Of a DNA stretch of 8,918 nt, positions 1 through 6,174 are shown piece after piece. The notes under the pieces are model-generated. The model made no database searches. It was not told the DNA's origin and saw nothing but the letters and a program-made list of their open reading frames with translations. The DNA comes from an uncultured Oscillospiraceae bacterium (GTDB lineage Bacteria; Bacillota; Clostridia; Oscillospirales; Acutalibacteraceae): contig URNF01000088.1 in the NCBI GenBank assembly GCA_900549155.1, forward strand, positions 1-8,918, given 5' to 3'. The position numbers and the translations under genes are program-made. The first letter of the stretch is position 1. Each line of letters opens with the position of its first letter.

Positions 1-1143
1 GGCCCCGGCGCGGGCGTGCACGGCGGCGAGATCGTCTACAGCGGCCCTGCCGCAGAGATCGTCAACTGCGCGCAATCGGTGACGGGACAGTATCTGAGCG
101 GCAAAAAGCGCATCCCCGTCCCCGCAAAGCGGCGCAGCGGCAACGGGCATCTTCTGACGGTGCGCGGCGCAGCGGAAAACAATCTGAAGCACATCGACGT
201 GTCCTTCAAGGAGGGCGCTTTCAACGTCGTGACCGGTGTTTCCGGCAGCGGCAAATCGTCGCTTGTGAATGAAATTCTGTATAAACGGCTGGCGGCGGAT
301 CTAAACGGCGCGTCCACCCATCCGGGCAAGCATGACAGCCTGGAGGGGCTGGAGTTTTTCGACAAGGTCATCGACATCGACCAGGCGCCGATCGGCAGAA
401 CGCCGCGCTCCAACCCCGCGACCTACACGGGCGTTTTCAACGACATCCGCGAGCTGTTCGCGTCCACGAACGACGCCAAAATGCGCGGCTATTCCGCAGG
501 ACGTTTCTCCTTCAACGTCAAGGGCGGCAGATGCGAGGCGTGTCAGGGCGACGGCATTTTGAAGATCGAGATGCACTTTTTGCCGGATGTGTATGTGCCG
601 TGCGAGGTGTGCAAGGGCAAACGGTATAACCGCGAGACGCTTGAAGTGCAATATAAAGGCAAGAACATCAGCGACGTGCTGAAAATGACGGTGGAAGAGG
701 GGGTCGCGTTCTTCGAAAACCAGCCCCGCATCGCCCGCAAGCTGCAAACGCTTGCGGAGGTGGGGCTTGGCTATATCGAGATCGGGCAGCCCGCCACCAC
801 GCTGTCCGGCGGCGAGGCGCAGCGCGTGAAGCTGGCGACGGAGCTTTCCAAGCGCTCCACGGGCAAGACGGTGTATATTCTCGATGAACCGACCACGGGA
901 CTGCACACAGCGGACGTGCATCAGCTTTTGGGAATTTTGCAAAAGCTGGTGGACGGCGGCAACACCGTCGTCGTGATCGAGCACAACCTCGATGTCATCA
1001 AAAGCGCCGACTATGTCATTGACCTCGGCCCTGAGGGCGGCGACCGCGGCGGCACGCTGGTGGCGGCGGGAACGCCCGAGGAGATCGCGGAAAATCCCGC
1101 ATCCTATACAGGACAATATCTGAAACGCGTCCTGCGGGGCTAG
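1..1143 (+). CDS. uvrA: UvrA, excinuclease ABC subunit A (C-terminal part, 5' truncated by window edge)
   Basis: UvrA is the ABC-type ATPase that scans DNA for bulky damage and loads UvrB in nucleotide excision repair. Reading from base 1 gives a 380-residue fragment starting GPGAGVHGGE, which is the end of the first nucleotide-binding domain. The second domain follows: Walker A GVSGSGKS (fragment residues 79-86), a CxxC-X19-CxxC zinc module (Cys178, 181, 201, 204) typical of UvrA, the ABC signature LSGGEAQ (268-274), Walker B with Asp295/Glu296, and switch His328 in VIEHN. UvrA is usually about 940 residues, so roughly the first 60% lies outside the window. A GTG at base 16 is in frame but is not the start, because conserved sequence continues upstream of it. 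All ATPase and zinc residues are intact. No terminator is visible after the TAG stop, so some read-through into the next gene is possible. Confidence 0.97.
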   Translation, partial: GPGAGVHGGEIVYSGPAAEIVNCAQSVTGQYLSGKKRIPVPAKRRSGNGHLLTVRGAAENNLKHIDVSFKEGAFNVVTGVSGSGKSSLVNEILYKRLAADLNGASTHPGKHDSLEGLEFFDKVIDIDQAPIGRTPRSNPATYTGVFNDIRELFASTNDAKMRGYSAGRFSFNVKGGRCEACQGDGILKIEMHFLPDVYVPCEVCKGKRYNRETLEVQYKGKNISDVLKMTVEEGVAFFENQPRIARKLQTLAEVGLGYIEIGQPATTLSGGEAQRVKLATELSKRSTGKTVYILDEPTTGLHTADVHQLLGILQKLVDGGNTVVVIEHNLDVIKSADYVIDLGPEGGDRGGTLVAAGTPEEIAENPASYTGQYLKRVLRG

Positions 1144-1158
1144 AATTTACAATTCCGA

Positions 1159-1195
1159 CATACACTGTCACCCATGATGCGCTATCATATACTGT
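1159..1195 (+). repeat. 10-nt direct repeat overlapping both promoter boxes
   Basis: CATACACTGT (1159-1168) and CATATACTGT (1186-1195) match at 9 of 10 positions and start 27 nt apart. The first copy overlaps the -35 box and the second contains the -10 box. An imperfect inverted repeat, ATGAT-GCGCT-ATCAT (1174-1188), sits between them. This could be a regulator site or chance. Confidence 0.3.
1165..1193 (+). promoter_or_regulatory. Putative sigma-A promoter for the DUF5685/J-domain unit
   Basis: The -35 CTGTCA (1165-1170, 4 of 6 to consensus) and -10 TATACT (1188-1193, 5 of 6) are separated by 17 nt. They lie in the 70-nt gap after uvrA. Transcription would begin near base 1200, leaving a leader of about 14 nt with a G-rich Shine-Dalgarno (AGGGGGG, 1201-1207) before the ATG at 1214. 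Position and spacing fit, but a pattern match alone is weak evidence. Confidence 0.5.
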
Positions 1196-1213
1196 AAGGT
1201 AGGGGGGCGGCGG

Positions 1214-2092
1214 ATGTTCGGATATGTGCAGATCTGTAAACCCGAGCTGAGGATGCGGGAATATGAGCAATATCGCGGCGTGTATTGCAGTCTTTGCAAA
1301 ACGCTCGGCAAACGCTACGGCGCCATGCTGCGCCTGACGCTCAGCTATGACATGACGTTTCTGGCTCTGCTGACGATGGCGCTGAAACCGCAGGGCGTCG
1401 GCTTTTGCAAAAGCCGCTGCACCTATAATCCCGCCAAGCGCTGTCTTGCCTGCAGCGACACGGAAACGCTCGACAAAACGGCGGACACGGCGGCGCTGCT
1501 CAGCTTCTATCAATGTCTCGACACCGTCGGGGACGAACGCTTTTTTCACAGTCTGAAGGCGCGGCTGATGCTGCCGTTTCTGCGGCGGTATCACAAAAAG
1601 GCAAAGCTGCGGCAGCCCGCACTGGACGCACAGATCGCCGAAATGATGCAAAAGCAGGCGGCGGTCGAAGCGGCAAAGACCGCGTCAGCGGATGCGGCGG
1701 CGGAGCCGTTTTCCGCTTTCATGCAGTCGCTGTTTTCGCCGCTCGGCGAGGGCACGCAAAAAACGGTGCTTGCCCGCTTCGGCTATTGTCTCGGCAGATA
1801 TATTTATCTGGCGGACGCGGCGGAGGATCTCGAAGAGGACGGCAGATGCGGACGGTATAACCCGTTTGTTTTGAGCCGCCGTGTCAATGTCAACGACCCC
1901 GCAGAGGTGGCGGCGTGCCGACAGTATGCGGGCGAGGCGCTGCGCAGCTGTCAGGCGGAATGCATCGCCGCATACGATCTTTTGGAAATTCGCCGTTTCG
2001 ACGGCATTTTGAAAAACATTTTGGAATGCGGCGTGTCCGATACGCTGTCGCGTATTCTGACAAACGAACGCCAAAGGAAGGACAAACGATGA
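1214..2092 (+). CDS. DUF5685 family protein of unknown function
   Basis: The 292-residue protein begins MFGYVQICKPEL and continues with YRGVYCSLCK, the N-terminal pattern of the clostridial DUF5685 family; no function is established for the family to my knowledge. It has no signal peptide or clear membrane helices and is probably cytosolic and mainly alpha-helical. Cysteines cluster at the N-terminus: Cys8, Cys25 and Cys28 (CxxC), then Cys65, 69, 77 and 80 (CKSRC and CLAC), which could bind a metal or iron-sulfur cluster. Residues 148-167 form an Ala-rich, low-complexity linker. Residues 201-217 read DAAEDLEEDGRCGRYNP, a conserved-looking Asp-rich segment resembling the second Asp motif of squalene/phytoene synthases; that similarity is my inference. 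The ATG at 1214 has an AGGGGGG Shine-Dalgarno 6 nt upstream. The stop overlaps the next start as ATGA, so the J-domain gene is probably translationally coupled to it. Confidence 0.85.
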   Translation: MFGYVQICKPELRMREYEQYRGVYCSLCKTLGKRYGAMLRLTLSYDMTFLALLTMALKPQGVGFCKSRCTYNPAKRCLACSDTETLDKTADTAALLSFYQCLDTVGDERFFHSLKARLMLPFLRRYHKKAKLRQPALDAQIAEMMQKQAAVEAAKTASADAAAEPFSAFMQSLFSPLGEGTQKTVLARFGYCLGRYIYLADAAEDLEEDGRCGRYNPFVLSRRVNVNDPAEVAACRQYAGEALRSCQAECIAAYDLLEIRRFDGILKNILECGVSDTLSRILTNERQRKDKR

Positions 2093-2676
2093 GTATGCAG
2101 GATCCGTATGCCGTTTTGGGCATTTCGCCGCAGGCGACCGACGCCGAGGTGAAGGCAGCCTATCGCGAAATGGCGCGCAAATATCATCCCGATAACTATA
2201 CCGACAATCCGCTCTCCGATCTGGCACAGGAAAAGATGCAGGAGATCAACGAGGCATACGACACCATCATCCGCATGCGCCAGCAGGGCGGCAACGCGGG
2301 CGGCGGCGCTGCCTCTACGAACTATGCGGATGTGCGCGCGCTCATCCGCGAAAACCGCATTCTGGACGCGGAAATGCTGCTGGACGGTGTCCCTGTCGGC
2401 AGCCGCGACGCGGAATGGCATTTTCTCAAGGGCAGCGTTTTGTATCGGAAGGGCTGGCTTGAGGACGCATATACGCATTATACCGCCGCCTGCCGCATGA
2501 ATCCGAACAACGCAGAATACCGTGCGGCGCAGGCGCACATGGAAGCGGGACGCCGAAACGGCGGCTACCGCACCACCAATCAGGGCGGCTGCAGCGCCTG
2601 TGACATGTGTTCGGGTCTGCTGTGTGCAGATTGCTGCTGTGAATGTATGGGCGGCGATCTGATTCGCTGCTGCTGA
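2089..2676 (+). CDS. J-domain (DnaJ-like) protein with TPR-like middle and Cys-rich C-terminus
   Basis: This 195-residue protein is a probable DnaK co-chaperone but not a full DnaJ: it lacks the G/F region, the CXXCXGXG zinc domain and the substrate-binding beta domains. Residues 5-65 are a J domain starting DPYAVLGI, with the catalytic HPD at 33-35 in KYHPDNY. A Gly-rich linker (67-73) leads to a TPR-like region at about 80-152, including WHFLKGSVLYRKGW and MNPNNAEYRAA. The last 30 residues hold ten cysteines (168, 171, 174, 179, 182-184, 186, 194, 195) around ECMGGDLI and end in CC. The frame stays open upstream, but the chosen ATG overlaps the preceding stop by 4 nt, follows a Shine-Dalgarno (AGGAAGGA, 2075-2082), and gives the expected J-domain N-terminus. 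A strong terminator closes the unit. The tail may bind metal or attach to membrane or protein partners; this is not known. Confidence 0.9.
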   Translation: MSMQDPYAVLGISPQATDAEVKAAYREMARKYHPDNYTDNPLSDLAQEKMQEINEAYDTIIRMRQQGGNAGGGAASTNYADVRALIRENRILDAEMLLDGVPVGSRDAEWHFLKGSVLYRKGWLEDAYTHYTAACRMNPNNAEYRAAQAHMEAGRRNGGYRTTNQGGCSACDMCSGLLCADCCCECMGGDLIRCC

Positions 2677-2683
2677 AAAATCG

Positions 2684-2719
2684 GCTCTGTGCGCTCTTTG
2701 GTGTGCACAGAGCTTTTTT
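2684..2719 (+). terminator. Intrinsic terminator after the J-domain gene
   Basis: GCTCTGTGC (2684-2692) pairs perfectly with GCACAGAGC (2705-2713), with a possible extra G-U pair, around a loop of about 12 nt, and six T follow (2714-2719). It begins 7 nt after the J-domain stop. The next gene's Shine-Dalgarno starts at 2723, leaving no room for a separate promoter, so it may act as an attenuator. Confidence 0.88.
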
Positions 2720-2737
2720 GCGAAAGGAGTGTATCCT

Positions 2738-3274
2738 ATGAAAAACGGAGCAAAGGTTGCCCTCACCGGTGTGATCTCTGCGCTGGCGGTGGTGGTGATG
2801 CTGCTGACGGTGCTGCCGACCATGCAGATCGGTCTGCCTGTGGTTGCAGGTACACTGCTTATCGTGCCGGTGGTGGAGTGCGGTGTGCGCTGGGGCGTGA
2901 CCGGCTATGCGGCAACGGCGATTTTGTCGCTGCTTTTGGTGCCGTCGGTGGAGTCAAAGCTGCTTTTTTTGCTGTTTTTCGGCTATTACCCTGTGATCAA
3001 AGCGCTGATCGAGCGCCTGCGGGCAAAGCCGCTGCGCATTTTTCTGAAACTGCTGCTGTTCAACGGCTCGATGCTGCTGACATATTTTGTGCTGCTGCGG
3101 TTCACGACCGCGATCGATCCGCAGGAATTCACCATTGCGGGCGTGTATCTGCCGGGGGTGGTGCTGGCGTTCGGCAATGTGGTCTTTTTGGTGTATGACG
3201 TGGCGCTGACACGGCTTATCGGGCTGTATCTGCGCGTGTGGCAGCCGCGGGTGCGGCGGTGGCTGCATTTTTGA
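2738..3274 (+). CDS. Small polytopic integral membrane protein, function unknown
   Basis: This 178-residue, very hydrophobic protein has about five to six predicted membrane segments: roughly 7-26, 30-48, 52-70, 73-90, 102-121 and 136-165. The N-terminus MKNGAKVALTG and the FFGYYPVIKALIE segment resemble a clostridial family usually annotated as hypothetical. Its size and helix layout recall ECF-transporter S components, but I see no substrate-specific signature, so that is only a possibility. The C-terminus is Arg-rich (RVWQPRVRRW) and probably cytoplasmic. The ATG at 2738 is preferred because AAAGGAG (2723-2729) lies 8 nt upstream; the alternative GTG at 2729 would overlap that site. It lies directly behind a terminator, without its own obvious promoter, and 92 nt before the regulator gene, which has one. 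Confidence 0.8.
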   Translation: MKNGAKVALTGVISALAVVVMLLTVLPTMQIGLPVVAGTLLIVPVVECGVRWGVTGYAATAILSLLLVPSVESKLLFLLFFGYYPVIKALIERLRAKPLRIFLKLLLFNGSMLLTYFVLLRFTTAIDPQEFTIAGVYLPGVVLAFGNVVFLVYDVALTRLIGLYLRVWQPRVRRWLHF

Positions 3275-3297
3275 TTTTGCAGGATGACAGATTGTTC

Positions 3298-3326
3298 TTG
3301 CATTTTCGGAAAAACGGCGGTATACT
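3298..3326 (+). promoter_or_regulatory. Putative sigma-A promoter of the regulator-cmk-ispH operon
   Basis: The -35 TTGCAT (3298-3303) and -10 TATACT (3321-3326) are separated by exactly 17 nt in the only gap before the regulator gene. The expected transcription start is near 3333, giving a leader of about 34 nt. This start would also exclude the longer in-frame upstream starts for the regulator. Confidence 0.6.
3303..3313 (+). promoter_or_regulatory. Palindrome in the promoter spacer, possible operator
   Basis: TTTTC-G-GAAAA is a perfect inverted repeat lying between the -35 and -10 boxes. This is a typical place for a repressor site, and the first gene of the operon encodes an HTH regulator, so autoregulation is plausible but unproven. 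Confidence 0.35.
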
Positions 3327-3333
3327 GAACCTT

Positions 3334-3346
3334 GGCGCACAGCGCC
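3334..3346 (+). promoter_or_regulatory. Short GC-rich hairpin at the 5' end of the operon leader
   Basis: GGCGC (3334-3338) and GCGCC (3342-3346) form a 5-bp stem with a 3-nt loop. It begins about where transcription should start and ends 4 nt before the AGGAG Shine-Dalgarno (3351-3355). It could stabilise the mRNA 5' end, tune initiation or serve as a DNA operator half. There is no T-tract, so it is not a terminator. Confidence 0.4.
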
Positions 3347-3366
3347 GGAGAGGAGACAAAAAGGGT

Positions 3367-4245
3367 ATGGAAGATAATTTGATCGCGCTGATCACGGCAC
3401 ATATCTCAAAATTCTCCAAGGGGCAGAAGAAAATTGCCCAGTATATCGTGGAACACTATGACGAAGCGGCATTCATGACGGCGTTGCGGCTGGGTCAGAC
3501 GGTCGGCACGAGCGAGTCCACAGTGGTGCGCTTTGCGGCGCAGCTCGGCTTCGACGGCTATCCGGAGATGCAGGATGCGATGCAGGAGCTGATCCGCAGC
3601 CGCCTGACGACGCTGCAGCGCATCGAGGTCAGCCGCGCACGCATGACCGACGATGAGGTGCTGGAGGACGTGATGTCCTATGATATGCAGAACATCCGCA
3701 AAACCATGGAAGAGATCCCCCGCGACGTGTTCAACGCGGCGGCGGACGCGCTGACAAAGGCGCGCAAGGTGTATATATTCGGGGCGGGCAGCTGTCAGGC
3801 GCTCGCCACCTTTGCCGCATATTATCTGCGGCTGTTTCTCGACGACGTTTGCCTCATTCAGGCAACGGGACAGTCGGAAATTTTCGAGGAAATGCTGCGC
3901 ATCTCCGACGAAGACGCGGTGCTGGGCATCAGCTTCCCGCGCTATTCGAGCCGCGCGGTGAAAACCATGCATTATGCCAACCGCAAGGGCGCAAAAGTGA
4001 TCGCTGTCACCGACAGCAAGGCGTCGCCCATCGCGGCGTATGCATCGCATCTTTTGCTGGCACACAGCGACATGGCGTCGGTGGTGGACTCGCTGGCGGC
4101 GCCGCTGAGCGTCATCAACGCGCTGATCGTCGCGGTGTCGCTGCGGCGGCTGGAAGCGCGGCGGGAGCTGCTCACGGAGCTGGAAAATCTGTGGAACAGC
4201 CAAGAGGTCTATCTGTCGGCGGACGAGGATGAAAACCATGCCTAA
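3367..4245 (+). CDS. MurR/RpiR family transcriptional regulator (HTH-SIS)
   Basis: The protein is a 292-residue one-component regulator of sugar-phosphate-responsive type. An N-terminal HTH_6/RpiR domain spans about 1-77 (FSKGQKKIAQYI and the helix-turn-helix around TVGTSESTVVRFAAQLGF), followed by a SIS domain at about 122-255 that starts KARKVYIFGAGSC. Length is normal for the family. The classical Ser/Thr-rich sugar-phosphate loop (SxSGxT-like) is replaced by GISFPRYSSRAV (187-198), so the ligand may differ from typical hexose or MurNAc phosphates. The ATG at 3367 has AGGAG 11 nt upstream and lies just downstream of the predicted transcription start; the frame stays open upstream inside the preceding gene, but those starts would precede the promoter. 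It is the first gene of the operon and overlaps the next start by 8 nt. It may control the operon itself, but its target is not visible from sequence. Confidence 0.9.
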   Translation: MEDNLIALITAHISKFSKGQKKIAQYIVEHYDEAAFMTALRLGQTVGTSESTVVRFAAQLGFDGYPEMQDAMQELIRSRLTTLQRIEVSRARMTDDEVLEDVMSYDMQNIRKTMEEIPRDVFNAAADALTKARKVYIFGAGSCQALATFAAYYLRLFLDDVCLIQATGQSEIFEEMLRISDEDAVLGISFPRYSSRAVKTMHYANRKGAKVIAVTDSKASPIAAYASHLLLAHSDMASVVDSLAAPLSVINALIVAVSLRRLEARRELLTELENLWNSQEVYLSADEDENHA

Positions 4246-5491
4246 GCCGCACATTTTGGTGGTCGGCGGCGGCGCTGCCGGTCTCATTGCCGCCGGAACG
4301 GCGGCGGAAAACGGCGCATCGGTGACGGTGGCGGAGCGCAACCCGCGCATGGCGCGCAAGGTGATGATCACCGGAAAAGGGCGCTGCAACCTCACCAACT
4401 GCTGCGATGTTGCCACGCTGATCGCCAACGTTCCGTGCAATCCGCGGTTTCTGTACAGCGCCTTCAATGCATTCACGCCGCAGGATATGATGGCACTCAT
4501 CGAGGCACAGGGCGTGCCGCTGAAGGTCGAACGCGGCAACCGCGTGTTTCCGGTTTCGGATAAGGCGGTGGACGTGGTGGACGCGTTGGTGCGATTTGCT
4601 CGTGACAAGGGAGTACACTTTACACATGGTCGTGTGAAGCACTTGTGCCTTACAGACGGATGCTGCACCGGTGTAACACTGGAAAGCGGCGAAACGCTGA
4701 CAGCGGACGCCGTGATCCTGGCGACCGGCGGCATGTCCTATCCGCAGACCGGCTCCGAGGGAGACGGCTATGCGCTGGCGCGCGAGGCGGGGCACACGGT
4801 CACTGAACCGCGCCCGTCCTTGGTGCCGTTGACGTCGTCGGACGGCTACTGTGCGGCGATGCAGGGGCTGGCGCCGAAAAACTGCGCACTGACAGTGGAG
4901 GACACAGCGACGGGCAAGATCATCTATCGTGACTTCGGCGAGATGCTGTTCACGCATTTCGGCGTGTCCGGTCCGATGGTGCTCAGTGCTTCTGCCCACA
5001 TGCGGGACATGGCGCCCGATCGCTATGTGCTGTATATCGATTGGAAGCCCGCGCTGACCCCCGAACAGGTGGACGCGCGGCTGTGTCGGGAGCTGCAGGA
5101 AAACGCCAACAGCGATTGCGGCAACATGCTGCGTAAGCTCCTGCCACAGTCGGCAATACCGGTGTTCGCTGCACTTGCCGCCATCGACACCGCGCAGAAA
5201 TGCCACACTGTCACAAGAGAACAGCGGCACGCGCTCGGCGCGGTGCTGAAGCATTTTCCGGTGCACATCAGCGGCACGCGTCCGATCGCCGAGGCGATCA
5301 TCACCAGCGGTGGCGTCTGCGTGAAAGAGGTGCAGGCGGCGACGATGGCATCAAAGCTTGTAAAGGGACTATACTTTGCAGGGGAATTGTTGGACGTAGA
5401 CGCTTATACCGGCGGATTCAATCTACAGATCGCCTTTTCGACCGGCGCAGCCGCCGGACGAGGGGCTGCGGAAGGGAGTGCTGTCTTATGA
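4238..5491 (+). CDS. HI0933/BaiN-like NAD(P)/FAD-dependent oxidoreductase
   Basis: This 417-residue flavoprotein belongs to the HI0933/YhiN/BaiN family. Named members include a bile-acid-related reductase (BaiN), but most relatives are of unknown substrate, so no reaction is assigned. The Rossmann FAD motif is GGGAAG (10-15), with Glu33 at the end of the second strand for ADP-ribose binding. The family signature TGKGRCNLTN is at 45-54, the second FAD contact ATGGMSYPQTG is mid-protein, and GELLDVDAYTGGFNLQIAFS (382-401) forms the C-terminal FAD-binding signature. ISGTRPIAEAIITSGGV precedes it. Length is typical. The ATG at 4238 is preferred because GAGG (4225-4228) lies 9 nt upstream; the in-frame ATG at 4229 directly abuts it. 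It overlaps the regulator by 8 nt and cmk by 4 nt. A gene of this family next to cmk is a recurring clostridial arrangement. Confidence 0.92.
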   Translation: MPKPHILVVGGGAAGLIAAGTAAENGASVTVAERNPRMARKVMITGKGRCNLTNCCDVATLIANVPCNPRFLYSAFNAFTPQDMMALIEAQGVPLKVERGNRVFPVSDKAVDVVDALVRFARDKGVHFTHGRVKHLCLTDGCCTGVTLESGETLTADAVILATGGMSYPQTGSEGDGYALAREAGHTVTEPRPSLVPLTSSDGYCAAMQGLAPKNCALTVEDTATGKIIYRDFGEMLFTHFGVSGPMVLSASAHMRDMAPDRYVLYIDWKPALTPEQVDARLCRELQENANSDCGNMLRKLLPQSAIPVFAALAAIDTAQKCHTVTREQRHALGAVLKHFPVHISGTRPIAEAIITSGGVCVKEVQAATMASKLVKGLYFAGELLDVDAYTGGFNLQIAFSTGAAAGRGAAEGSAVL

Positions 5492-6174
5492 AAACGATCG
5501 CGATTGCCATTGACGGGCCTGCCGGTGCGGGAAAAAGCACGCTGGCAAAGGCACTGGCAAAGGAGCTGCAATATATCTATGTGGACACCGGCGCTTTGTA
5601 TCGCGCCATCGGTCTTTACACACTGCGGCAGGAAAAGGACCCGCACGACGCGGCGGCGGTGACACCGCTGCTTGCGGGGCTGCAGGTGGAGCTGCGCTTT
5701 GAAAACGGCGAGCAGCATGTCTATGCAAACGGCGAGGATGTCAGCGGCGAGATCCGCACCCCTGCCGTGTCGATGGCGGCGTCCGCCGTGTCGGCGATCC
5801 CCGCCGTGCGGCAGTTCTTGTTTGATCTGCAGCGCGACATTGCACAGAAAAACTGCGTTATTATGGACGGCAGAGACATCGGCACGGTGGTGCTGCCGTG
5901 GGCACAGATCAAGATCTTTCTGTCTGCATCTCCCGAAGCGCGCGCCCGCCGTCGTTTTGATGAATTGCAGGAAAAGGGGCAGGAAGTGTCGTTTGACGAG
6001 GTGCTGGCGGATATGCAAAAGCGCGACTATGACGATACCCACCGCGCCATTGCGCCGCTGAAGCAGGCAAAGGACGCTGTCCCTGTCGACACCAGCACAC
6101 TGTCTTTGGAGCAGTCGATCGCACTGCTTACCACCATCGTAAAGGAACGGTTGGCATGTCTGACGGAAAATTGA
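5488..6174 (+). CDS. cmk: Cytidylate kinase
   Basis: Cmk transfers phosphate from ATP to CMP or dCMP in the cytosol, supplying CDP for CTP, dCTP and phospholipid synthesis. The 228-residue protein has the P-loop GPAGAGKST (10-18), the CMP-binding VDTGALYRA segment (32-40), GRDIGTVV with Arg129/Asp130, and the lid motif RDxxDxxRxxxPL (Arg179, Asp180, Asp183, Arg186). All expected catalytic and nucleotide-binding residues are present and length matches the bacterial family. The frame is open further upstream, but the ATG at 5488 gives the canonical N-terminus, has AAGGGAG (5472-5478) 9 nt upstream and overlaps the previous stop as ATGA. The 3' end overlaps plsC by 19 nt. Next to plsC it is well placed to recycle the CMP released when CDP-diacylglycerol is used in lipid synthesis. 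Confidence 0.97.
   Translation: MKTIAIAIDGPAGAGKSTLAKALAKELQYIYVDTGALYRAIGLYTLRQEKDPHDAAAVTPLLAGLQVELRFENGEQHVYANGEDVSGEIRTPAVSMAASAVSAIPAVRQFLFDLQRDIAQKNCVIMDGRDIGTVVLPWAQIKIFLSASPEARARRRFDELQEKGQEVSFDEVLADMQKRDYDDTHRAIAPLKQAKDAVPVDTSTLSLEQSIALLTTIVKERLACLTEN

Noticed and set aside
301..1116. Minus-strand open frame opposite uvrA
   Set aside because: The + strand encodes intact UvrA motifs throughout; the antisense product has no recognisable features.
1915..2088. 58-codon upstream extension of the J-domain gene
   Set aside because: It lies wholly inside the DUF5685 gene in another frame; the ATG at 2089 has a Shine-Dalgarno and gives a normal J-domain N-terminus.
3238..3366. 43-codon upstream extension of the RpiR regulator
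   Set aside because: It would start before the predicted promoter and within the membrane-protein gene; MEDNLIALI is a typical RpiR N-terminus.
3406..4734. Long minus-strand open frame (442 codons) across the regulator and flavoprotein genes
   Set aside because: It spans two well-supported + strand genes, its product is rich in Arg/His/Ala as expected from antisense GC-rich codons, and no family motif is visible.
5370..5375. TATACT inside the flavoprotein gene as a possible cmk promoter
   Set aside because: No acceptable -35 box lies 16-18 nt upstream, and cmk is already coupled to the preceding gene.
5200..5487. 96-codon upstream extension of cmk
   Set aside because: It overlaps the conserved C-terminal FAD signature of the previous gene in another frame; the ATG at 5488 gives the canonical Cmk start.
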